From: Acanthacorydalis orientalis
Taxonomy: Eukaryota; Arthropoda; Insecta; Megaloptera; Corydalidae
Assembly: GCA_034766995.1 (NCBI GenBank)
Contig: CM068313.1
Coordinates: 26,768,325 to 26,832,324, forward strand
DNA length: 64,000 bases
Direction: 5' to 3'
The position numbers and the translations under genes were made by a program. A model generated the notes under the pieces. That model worked only from the letters and a program-made list of their open reading frames with translations. It did no database searches and was not told the DNA's origin. Below are positions 34,778-45,865 of this stretch, in pieces; position 1 is the stretch's first letter, and each line of letters starts with the position of its first letter.

Positions 34778-35788
34778 TTATTCGGTGTTAATAAATGAGA
34801 AGAGCAACTAAATATCGAAAATATATAAAAGTTCACTTGTCTATCAAACAACTACTATAAAGTCTTATATTTTTTGGCATATACATATATTTATTCTTAT
34901 CAAATAAACATTAATAATTTGCAATATTGACCTTTCCTTTTAATAATACATTTGTTGAGAAAATGTAAAATTATGGATAATTACATACAATTCAGTTTTT
35001 CATCTGTTAAACTCTTGTTTATAACTGTTTCTTATTTTAAGATTTTATATTAATTTAACAATGCTCGAAAAACGTGTTGTATCTGAATTTAATTTGAATG
35101 TAAAAAAATAATTTATAAATCAATAATTTAATCAAAAAATATTTACCAGAAAAAATATATTTAAGAAAAACATAATCATTGAAATGTTTGTAAAAATATT
35201 TTTCGGAAATATGTCATAAAACAAATTAAACGTCGGAAAAATACATTAAATATGTTTGAATAATTAATTAAAAATATAAAACATAATTACTTTAAAATTA
35301 ATATTGTGTTACATTTGCTACTTTTCTGAATTTTCAATTTCAATGGTAGATATTATATGTTAAAATTTATGAAAATAGATTAATCTTTGACATATATACT
35401 CACTTCTTTATTGCACATTTTAAACATAAATGTATGTTACTTTGCTTGGTAACATGTCTTGATGTAATATTAAGTTTTTTGAATCTATTCATGACTAGTA
35501 AAGCTGTAATAAATTTGTATGTGACACTAATACATCAATATAAAAATAATGCATTTTTGATGTAGAAAAATTTTTTTGATGAATAAGCACCAACTTAAAT
35601 TTTAAAACGAGACGGATAGCTATTCTTGTATCTATAAAACACTATTCTGACAATTTTCATAAAAATCATGTTTCTTATCTTACTATTAATTCCGTATTCA
35701 AAGGTTACGCTACAAGTTAAAAATTCTGTTGTTTGATATTAAAAAAGAAATCACATTTTATATTAGTACAAATAAATATCATTTCTTT
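31001..35788. other. Intergenic AT-rich stretch between THEM6-A and THEM6-B
   Basis: No supported gene. (TA)n arrays at about 31537-31588, 32447-32508, 33042-33075, 33868-33939, 34271-34329 and 34704-34775. Two patches (32540-32800 and 33110-33420) have mixed composition that might be decayed transposon, but I could not assign them. A 65-codon minus-strand frame at 33116-33313 has no recognisable family. Confidence 0.55.
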
Positions 35789-36097
35789 CTAAAGCTCGAC
35801 TTCCACAAATTTCGCTTCTTCATCTACTAATTTATCCATTTCATAACAATTATTTTCAAATTTTTCTAAACTACCATTAAGAAATGGATTAGTACTTTCA
35901 GATATTATATTCACACTACTTTCACCTTTGTGGAATGCTACACTGTTATCATTGATTGTATCGTTCCAGGCTCGTTTTTCAGATTCATCATTAGAAAAGT
36001 GATTACTAGTACTATGTTTAACATCACCATTCTCGATGGCCTTAGTGTATTTTGGTGTAGAAGCATCGACAGGTACAACTGTCGTGTTTGCGTTTTG
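35789..36097 (-). CDS. In-frame 102-codon extension after the THEM6-B stop (readthrough candidate)
   Basis: Directly after the TGA of THEM6-B the same frame stays open for 102 sense codons to TAG (35789-35791). It starts QNANTTVVPVDASTPKYTKA and ends DEEAKFVEVEL. Composition is Asn/Ser/Glu/Asp-rich, hydrophilic and without a membrane segment, as in a disordered acidic tail. It is visibly less AT-rich than the surrounding noncoding DNA, and no AATAAA occurs within it. The stop context is TGC TGA CAA; TGA followed by C is the leakiest common context in insects. What is seen is the open frame; readthrough itself is inference. Alternatives are an alternative splice that skips the stop, UGA editing or recoding, or a recent nonsense change in an ancestral longer protein. 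THEM6-A and -C stop within 8-9 codons past their own terminators. Confidence 0.5.
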   Translation of the reverse strand, partial: QNANTTVVPVDASTPKYTKAIENGDVKHSTSNHFSNDESEKRAWNDTINDNSVAFHKGESSVNIISESTNPFLNGSLEKFENNCYEMDKLVDEEAKFVEVEL

Positions 36098-36422
36098 TCA
36101 GCAATCATTGCGTAAATTAGCGCTTGAAATGTCATTACATTCGATCCACCTTGCAACTTCTAACGGCATTTCTGGTTTTTGGTATGTTATTTTGTTCCCA
36201 CTTTCAACATCTGGACATTTTGCCCCTAACATAATTAGATCGTTGATAATTTCTTCAGCGTTACAATCTATAACTCTTTGCTTGCAAAGTGCAATTGCAC
36301 GTACAAAATTATCTTTTGGAGTTATAAATCGATGCTCCATATAAATCGATTTTTCATCCCAATATATAATCTGAAAGAAAATGAAATTACAATTTTTTAC
36401 TAGTTCAATTAATTGTTTTATC

Positions 36423-36481
<59 letters not shown>

Positions 36482-38329
36482 ATTTTCATCGGATATTTTT
36501 ATAAAAAGTTAAATGTTTATACACTGAATAATTCCATTTTACAAAAGTTAAAATAATATTTTTATGCAATAAAATCATGAATGTTAAATTCAATATTATA
36601 TTTATTTATTAGAATTGAGGATATAATAAAAAAATAATACTTTAATTTTAGTACATCAAATTAAATTTATATTTGTATTTATAAAGAAATAAAGACATAA
36701 ATAGAAATGTGTTCTAATTAAAAATGAAAATAGCTTGTTTCACTGACATTTTCTATCTTTTTAAAAAAATTTTTTTTTTTAAATTCTAAAATTTTACGTG
36801 ACACACTTTGATAAAATGTACTTATTTCAGTTTGTTATTTAATACGTTAGGATATAATATTTACAGAAGTAAACAAAGATACCTTTGATGTTATACGGTA
36901 AACAGAGAAAGGACGCACGAAACGTCTATATCTGATTGTTGCAGCCCCTTGAAAAACAGCTCCTTTTCGTGCACATATGGCTCGATATAACCCAGCTCGT
37001 TCATAAAAATCAACTCTTGCAAAGTCTAACTCTCTTAAATAACGTGCATTATTCATGTGATATAATAAAGTATCTACATCGGTTGTTATACATATTCCTG
37101 CACATAAAACGATTAGATTTTTTATATAAATTTACATCAGTAATATGATATAAAAAATATTGAATATTTAAATGAGTAAACATTTTTTCTATCATGTAAA
37201 TATTATATAATACATTCGCGTGATTAAAAGTTTTTTAAACTAATATATAAAATATTGGATATTGATTCAGACAGGATAGATAGCGATTAAAATACAAGTT
37301 GTTGCTGTAGTGCATAAAAAAATAATTAAACGTTTAAGAAGCCATATTTATGTATTTACAATATTTAAAAAAGTTAAAGGGAATGGTTTCAAAACTTGTG
37401 AAATTATATTTAAAAGTTAAGTACAATTTTTGCATATATACTGTTTATTAATTTATATTTTGTCGTATTATTTAATAAGGGAAAATTAATTAAAAATTAA
37501 GAGAAATCCAGAGAATATAATATACATTTTATTAGTATAAATAAGAATTTAAAGTCTTTTCTTATTATTATTAAGTATGATTATTTTACAAAAAGATTAT
37601 ATAATAATATTAGGTTAGTAAGTTCAAATAGGATAAATTAAACGAATTCTTATTTATGGTTTCGGGATTTGTCGCTATTTTATGAAGATAAAAGTATATT
37701 TTACTTTCGCATATTTTTTCACACATAGTTACGTATATCCAATATAAATTAAATGAGTGTGTCCGTGTGTAATTTAATACATAAAATTAAAATGATATAT
37801 TTACATTTTTTTGTGTATTTAATGATACGTTAATTATCATTAATAAAAACGAAATTAACAGTTAGAAAAACGAATGAAGTAAGATATGTTCTATCTAGAA
37901 CAAAATAATTAGTTACAGTAAGCTTCTCCCATCATCGATTTTTAAAACTAATTCATCTTATAGATGAATGAAATTGGCCAATTACTTTGCTATTTATTTA
38001 AGAATAGAATAATCTACTAAAATTATCATTCGTTAAATAAATGGCGAATAGCATGTTTGTAAGAAGCTGTATTTACAAACTGGATACTTGATTTTATAAA
38101 TTTAAAAAGTTATCTATGAATTTTACTTTTATTATGAATAACGGTTTTAAATATGATACATTTACTAATTAATAGTTAAGAAGGGTGTGGGTAAAAAAAC
38201 GTGTTTACATGCAACTAACAGTAACTGTTTACATTATACATATATATTTATAAGCCCCTTGTATATTCATATTTGTATAAGTCAAAATTGAGAAAATTCA
38301 GTCGTTCTGAACTCTATACCAATTACCCA

Positions 38330-38413
<84 letters not shown>

Positions 38414-38716
38414 ATAATTATATACTCAAATGTGTGTTTTATTTTTGCATGTCATAATATAAAATAATACTATTGGAATACGTATACAAAAATAACAATT
38501 ACATGGACAATTAGAGAATTTAATTATTAAAAAAAACTTGATTTTATACATACGTGTATTTATGTTTACATACAGATGATTTTAAAGTAATAGATTTAAA
38601 TAATCGTAAAAAGAATTAATATGTTTTATGCAAATGATCATTTAAAAAGAAAATGTATGATCATATAAATATATATATATATTTATGCGCTCACATGCAC
38701 ACATGGTTGATAATTT

Positions 38717-38754
<38 letters not shown>

Positions 38755-38959
38755 TACAAAATGATTACACATGTAAATATTAAAAATTATAAATATATTT
38801 ACCTGTAACAGAAGTTTCATCTAAGATATTTATTCGTTTCTTACAGAACCTGGCAAGAAATAAACTTAAACACATTCTTAAGAAATAATGTAATTCTAAA
38901 CAGGCGTAAAGAAGTATAATAAAGCAAAGTATAGCACCAATAATATAGCACACTAACAT
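36098..38959 (-). CDS. THEM6-like hotdog-fold thioesterase, paralogue B, 3 exons, 214 aa
   Basis: Exons are 38803-38959 (phase 1), 36883-37097 and 36098-36370. The protein has an N-terminal membrane segment (CYIIGAILCFIILLYACLEL, residues 4-23), then HMNNARYLRELDFARVDFYE (66-85) as the hotdog signature. Further on come YRR, WDEKSIYMEHRFI and the C-terminal WIECNDISSANLRNDC before TGA. Exon 2 is 215 nt, exactly as in the two neighbouring paralogues, with identical phases. Family knowledge and likely ER location are as for paralogue A. It is closer to C than to A (shared IYMEHRFI and WIECNDISS). The likely promoter is the GC-richer patch near 39640-39840, which includes GACGCATGCGC. The stop is followed in frame by 102 open codons (described separately), so the mature protein may have two forms. 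Confidence 0.9.
36424..36482. repeat. (TA)n array in THEM6-B intron 2
   Basis: Uninterrupted TA dinucleotides, with one GTA near the right end, about 55 nt upstream of exon 3 in the gene's orientation. It lies close to the acceptor-side half of the intron. Confidence 0.85.
38332..38411. repeat. Compound (TA)n(GA)n microsatellite in THEM6-B intron 1
   Basis: About 46 nt of TA is followed directly by about 32 nt of GA at 38378-38410. Another (TA)n array lies at 38720-38752 in the same intron. Confidence 0.88.
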
Positions 38960-39351
38960 TTTAATTATTTCACAATTTTGTACTTGATTTATAATAATTT
39001 TGCCAGTGTTATTTAAGTCATTTGCGAAATTAAATTGTTAATCACATTATTGTTAATAATTCTTCAAATTATTATATTTTATTAAGCTAATATGAAACGT
39101 TTTCGGCAAAAGTTTACAAGCACGTATTATTAACTGGTAAGGTACGATGAAAATAATATTACAAACATATCACATACTGCAAAGGTAATCAAATATAAAA
39201 TAAATAAGTACAAGCATTTTATTAAAGAAATTTGTGTTGCAAATCAAATATTTTTATATAATTAATCTAAATATATCTTTTAGCAAAATTGGTAAAATAA
39301 TATATTCATTTATGACTAAGGTATGAACATTATATGTATATGTATATATAC

Positions 39352-39422
<71 letters not shown>

Positions 39423-39462
39423 ATCTAATAATATTTCACAAAATGTTAATAAAAGTAATATA

Positions 39463-39527
<65 letters not shown>

Positions 39528-41304
39528 TATTATCACAGTTGTATAATTAAATTTACAAGTTTAATTTATGTAGATATTAATGGTAGTATTTTTAATGTAG
39601 GTGTGTGTATTTTTTACTTTGGTTTTATAATCATCACTATAACAATCTGTGAAAACGTGTCATTCTTGAGTGACAGTCTGAACACCTTGTGAAAATTTAT
39701 TATTTGCAGTGGCGATGTTTGTCTGACGATTATAAAATGTCGATTGTTGTGACGCATGCGCTAACAAAATTTTGTTGCAATTCACCCTTATAGGTTTTAA
39801 GGGATGCTATGCACACACGTACACCGTATGGATGGATTTTGTATATATATATATACATATATATATACATAAATACACGAAATCCATACATATGTATAGA
39901 GCTCTCTAATAAGTATTATAATTTAAAACGTAGTCTTATTTTGTTTTGCAAAATGTGCGAAAATCAACGGGAGGTTTCTAATTGAGATAGAAATATAACA
40001 TTTTAAAGATATATTTCAAACATATACATGTTTGGAGAGTATCGATTTGTTTAATTCTTAAAAATATAAAAATTCCATTGAAACAGAAATGAAAATTTAC
40101 GAAATCTATGTTATTTTCAATATCAATTAAAATAAACAAAAAATCACAATAATTAAAACGTTAATAAAAAAAATAATCAGTATAAATAGATTTTTTTATT
40201 TACTACCACATAACATTAAGTTATAATTATTTTCTGATTACTTAAATCTCTCAAATCCATCACAACCATGTAATGTAATCATGTTATTATAACTGATTAT
40301 ACGATTGTTAAAATAATTTGATCTATAGAATTTTTAATAGAAACTATTAAACATTTTAAAAGTAATTTAAACGAATTTATTAGTTTAAAATATTCAACTT
40401 ATATAAAATAGTATTTAATACTATTTTCACTATAATTATTCTTTAAAAATATATACATTTATTGATATATAATTTTTTAACACAGTCCATTATTACGTTA
40501 TAACAGAAAATGATATCTTCTTAAAACTGATTATTTAAACTGATTATTAAACGATAATAATTACCTAAATAAGTTATCAGTAATTAATAAATTTTCTATT
40601 ATATGTACTGAAATGAAAGAAAATAATATTTTTTATTGATATAATTATTAGGGTTTAAAAACATATAATCAATTTAATGAAAATTAAAAATAATAATTGA
40701 ATTACGATAGTTAAAAAAGAGAGGAATATCCGAAAAATAATTTAATGCACATTTCTATAATTTTAGACATAAAATATTTTATTTTTTTAACGTCCATGTG
40801 AACGTTTTTCGTTCTGTTGAATTTCCATCTAGGTCATTCTTTAATGAATAATAACGAGATATCCTGAAGCAGTTATGTAATTACTTCTTTTTTACTGTAG
40901 TAAAAATGTCCTTTTTATCTTTAGTGACGTACTTTTTAATTATAAATGAATTTTAATTGAAAATTTATTATTCAAATGAAATGACTTTGTACATGTTTTC
41001 TATAAATAAAAATATTCCATTTTAACACACATATAAGATACTTTATTTTTATATAAAACAAATAGAACGTCATTATTATGCTCTAACTGTATCGAAATTT
41101 GTATAAAAAAAGTTTGATAGAAGTAAAGATTTTAAGAAGTAAAGTAAACGATAATTTAAGAAATTGTTCAAAAAGTTAAAATAAGGTAAAACTTAATGTG
41201 TATCATTGCATATATTCGATTTCGATCTAGTGTATATTGATAACAAAAATAAATTCAGATATTTGTAAATGTATTTCTTTATTTACATTTATCTCATAGT
41301 ATTG

Positions 41305-41391
<87 letters not shown>

Positions 41392-42494
41392 TCGCTACAG
41401 TATTTAGCTCGATTTATGGGTTCTTTTTTGAGAATACTATTATCGAGACTAAAGCTGATTCATTCGTCATGATATCGTAGAGCAATACGGTTTTTTGTTA
41501 TATTTTATTATTGATTTTGCGACATCATGTGATACGGCCTTCTTAGCTGTCTGTAAGATGTATTTGTATTATAAAAATATTCGATTATATAAGTTGCATA
41601 TATAAATTTTACACGACCTAATTATATTTGAGTATTTAATAACTATAATTAAAATGGAAATATTGTTTTATTGGAATGTATAAATGATTATTATTTTAAA
41701 TTGAGTATACGAAAATAAGTTTTTCATTGACATTCGAAGTTTCTAGTAAATAATTACTATTACGTTTTTATGTTTTCTACAATCCTAATTGAACTGGTTT
41801 AGGATAATATGAAAAAACGTAATGATTACTCACAGCATAAAAAGATGCAAAATATTAATATAAATTAGTATCCTGATTTCTGTAATTTGTATTAAATAAT
41901 CATAAAAAAATAAATTTAACATTCATGAGTAATAAATGTAATACTATTCAAATTTTAATCTTCTAAATTTTTTATAATTTACAGAAAAAGAATTATATTT
42001 ATCTACTTTTACTCTTCAATGAAAATTCTAATCTATAGTAGTAATTTATAACAAAAATATGTGTTAAAAAACTTAGTTAAATTTTGAATTTTTTGACAAA
42101 ACATTTTATACTGAAAAAATATTTTAAGAACATTTTTTGTTGGTCAGAGTATAAAATATTATTTGTGAAAAAATACTCCCTTACCAAAACAAATTTAGTT
42201 ATATTTACTTTCATTTTTAATCTCTTTTTATAGAAAAAGGCATTTTAGATAGACATAAATAAATAAAATCTGAAAGTATAAATGTTTGCAAATTACTTAA
42301 TCTTATTTTCATTTAAAAAAAAATTAGTAAGGAAATCATTTTTTATTAAAATTATAAAAGAAACTTGTCGAATTAATAAAAATGTATTTAATTTTAATAT
42401 ACAAAATTATTCAAAAGTTTATTTTATAAATGTATATTTATTATAGTTATTAAAACAATAATTATGAATAAGAAATAAAAACAGATAAACTAGA

Positions 42495-42557
<63 letters not shown>

Positions 42558-42591
42558 TAATATTTTATTGTCCTTTGTTGAAATTATTGTT
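38960..42591. other. Intergenic stretch between THEM6-B and THEM6-C
   Basis: No supported gene. (TA)n arrays at 39321-39418, 39460-39525, 41308-41390 and 42497-42556. A mixed-composition patch at 39640-39840 contains GCATGCGC (NRF-1-like) and may be promoter-proximal to THEM6-B. The remainder is AT-rich with nothing evident. Confidence 0.5.
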
Positions 42592-43585
42592 TTATTGTGA
42601 TACATTATTACGTAAATTTGTGCTTGAAATATCATTGCATTCTATCCACTTTGCAAGTTCTGGAGGCATATTTGGTTTTTGAATATTAGCATTTTCTCTA
42701 TCTGAATATTTTTTAGAAGATATCAATATTTTATTCATAAGTTTTTCGACGTTGACATTTGTAACTCGCTGTTTACTTAAAACAATTGCACAAATAAAGT
42801 TCTCTTTTCGACTTATGAATCTATGTTCCATATAAATTGATTTTTCATCCCAAAATATGATCTAAAAATATTTATACAGTTAAATAATAGGAGAAATGAA
42901 AAAAGAATGAAATTTATTTTATAAATAATATATAACAGAATAAAACTGAAATAAATAATAAAACGCACCTTCGATACTATGTGATAAACAGAAAAACATC
43001 TTATAAATCGTCGATATTTTATTGTTGTAGCACCTTGAAAAATAGAGCCTTTTTCAGAATTAATTATTTGTAATAAACCGGTGCGAATATAAAAATCATA
43101 TCTCACAAAGTCCAGCTCTCTTAAATAACGAGCATTATTCATATGATACAGTAAGGCATCTACATCAGTTGGTATACAGATTCCTATACAACAATATAGA
43201 AATGTAAAATAAAAGGTATTTTAGAAAGTTGACTGCATTATCAGTTAAAAGATAAGCATAACATAATTCAACAAAAATAAAATCTCTCACGTGATGAAAA
43301 AATATGATTGCATCTTAAAGTTTATTACATTTTATTTTGAATAGAAATGAAAGTTTATAGCATATACACATTTTTTAAAAAGTGTGTATCAAAAAATATG
43401 CAATGTGTATATAATAATAAAAATAAATATTTACCAGTAATGGAAGTTTCATCTGAAATATGAATTGATTTTTTAAAAAATTTAGCAAGAATCGTACTTA
43501 AACATACTCTTAAAAAATAATGAACTTCTAAACTTGAATGAAGAATAATAAAAATACAAAATAAAACCACAATAATGTAACACAT
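42592..43585 (-). CDS. THEM6-like hotdog-fold thioesterase, paralogue C, 3 exons, 211 aa
   Basis: Exons are 43435-43585 (phase 1), 42969-43183 (215 nt) and 42592-42861. Starts MCYIIVVLFCIFIILHSSLE, a membrane anchor. The hotdog signature HMNNARYLRELDFVR lies at 64-78, followed by KYRR, WDEKSIYMEHRFI and WIECNDISSTNLRNNVSQ at the end. It is the most compact copy: introns are 251 and 107 nt, so the whole gene spans under 1 kb. DFAR of the other copies is DFVR here. Function is inferred from the THEM6 family. The ATG is the first in the exon 1 frame and aligns with the start of paralogue B (MLVCYII versus MCYII). Confidence 0.9.
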
Positions 43586-44156
43586 TTTATCAAACTGTAT
43601 TTTTAATAAAATGAATTTGATTTTTTTACACGAGTTAATTTATTTTAAAATATAGTTTAAGTATATTTATTTTTAACATATTTCATAAAGTATTATTATT
43701 ATTATAGAACAACCTATTCCGTGCAAAATATTACATGCAAGTACAATGATTTAAATGTTTGTATTTATTTATTATAATTGTAAAAATACAATTGTTATTA
43801 TGAAAATTGTTTTCAAATTAAATACTTTTTTTAACTGAAAAAATGTTTATACATTCTTGTAAAAATCTGTTTACTTTTTTAAAAAACTGCTTTTCTTTTT
43901 TACTGATAATACAATAATACAAGCAGTTTATATCTTTTTGTAAAATTAATATTCATGTTTATACACAAGTTACTTCAACACACACGTACATTTTTTGTAG
44001 CATCAAGTTAAGTAAGAGTATAAAATAGTTTTTATAGCCACAGGTAATTAGAAAGAACGATTTACACACGAGTATTATTTTATTATTAAATTTATTTTCA
44101 TGAAAGTTCAAGAAGCAATGATTTAAATTGTCATTAAATGACTTTTGGCTGAAGAG

Positions 44157-44219
<63 letters not shown>

Positions 44220-44251
44220 TAACTTACAGAATAATTTTCTCATATATACGT

Positions 44252-44315
<64 letters not shown>

Positions 44316-45865
44316 AAAGTATTTTTATAATAATATTTTTCTCATTAAATATTATTTAATAAATGTATATTGCTATTCATTTTGAATAATTGAAAATATG
44401 ATAGTTATGTGATAATTTTTGAGGCTGTTAATTAGAAATTTTATGCAGACTTAATAATATTTACAACGTAATGATATATAAATTTGATATAATGGCGACT
44501 CAGAAAAATTCATGGACAATTTTCATAAAAATAAATATGTAATATTATTTTTCTATATATAACTCTATAGTTATCGATATATTATCGCCCAGAGAGTCTT
44601 TTATCTATGGTATCGCCATTATTCTAATTCATATTTGTACTATGTTAAATACTTTCGCTGAAAACAAATCAAGCTGTTCGCTTGTACAATCCAACAGTTC
44701 GCTTGTACGAATCCATTTACAATTCATTTCTTTAATACAATCTTTTAATTTTGGGAAAATACAAATGGGGACTACAGGTTAATTAGCATAGTAATTTTGA
44801 ACGAAATCGTTGAAAAATTGGTGCTGAAAACTTTCATGATGTGTTAAGATATTATTATGAAACAAAATTCAACGATATTTTCCAGTCTGTTTTCTTACAA
44901 GAGCACCCAGTAATTTCTCTAAAATCTGTTCATAATTGATTTATGTTTTCATTTTTCGTGAAAAAAGGATTTTACGCAATAAACAGTTGCTGTTTTTGTC
45001 ATGATTCAAGTACGGTGGTATTCTCATTCCAATTTTTTTCTTAATTTCGTATGTTAACTTGAAAATTTTTTATTGGTGTGTAAAACAGTCTTACGCAGTG
45101 TAAAGTAACCTTCATTATTTTGTCCAAATTACAAGTAATACTTTACTTCATCATAATTAATATTATCATGAATTTAAAAAAAAATTCTATTGTTAGAGTT
45201 TTCATCTATGTCTATTATAATTAATTTACTAGTATAATTGGATGGTTGAGGTACTGATGACAGTTTATTACATTTCCAAACAACTTTAGTGTATATATAC
45301 ACATTCATATATATGTGTACAAAATCAAAATTATCCACAAAATAAAAACTCCATGTTGATTTATTTGGTATGGGTTTCTATGGTACTAAAATATGATTAT
45401 TGTCTCATTCAATTGCATGTATACATTTATAAATGACAAGTGACCGAACACAGCAAATCCAGGGTGTTGATGAGCGAAGCAAATAGTAGGCAGAGTCCCC
45501 TAGTGTATGTATATACATACATACACATATACATATATAAATAAAAGAAACATAAAATAGGTTACCAAGTTTAATATTAAAATAAAAAAAAACACTACAG
45601 AGTTCACTTTATTTTGGAATATTTAACAAAATGTAATTGGTTTTTGTATTTAAATTACTTGTTTTGTTTTTATTTAAGATTCATACATAAAATATGCTAA
45701 AAAACTTATTGTATATTATTCACACCTAAAAGATTTGAAAAATAATACCTTAAGAAATATTACTTTTTTTATAAATAAAAATGTTCAGTAATTTAGATAA
45801 AGTTAACAAGATTAGTTTAATATTAATTAAGAAAATATATATAAAACACATTGCTGTTTTTATAA
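43586..45865. other. Intergenic stretch between THEM6-C and TDP1
   Basis: No supported gene. (TA)n arrays at 44160-44214 and 44256-44311. A pair of tandem 23-bp imperfect copies of GTTCGCTTGTAC lies at 44676-44715. Mixed-composition DNA at 44740-45260 may be decayed transposon but could not be assigned. A dispersed repeat copy lies at 45439-45505. Confidence 0.5.
45439..45505 (+). repeat. Dispersed repeat, copy 1
   Basis: About 67 bp aligning imperfectly with 59012-59082. Shared blocks include AGTGA(C/T)CGA, TTG..GAG and GGCAGAG(T/C)CC near the right end. The two copies lie 13.5 kb apart in the same orientation, which points to an interspersed element rather than local duplication. Confidence 0.45.

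Noticed and set aside
35938..36156. 72-codon minus-strand frame overlapping the end of THEM6-B
   Set aside because: It is out of frame with the THEM6 protein and its extension, has no family match, and overlaps the better-supported frame.
35930..36344. Two plus-strand frames of 61 and 102 codons opposite THEM6-B exon 3
   Set aside because: They are antisense to conserved THEM6 coding sequence with no independent support.
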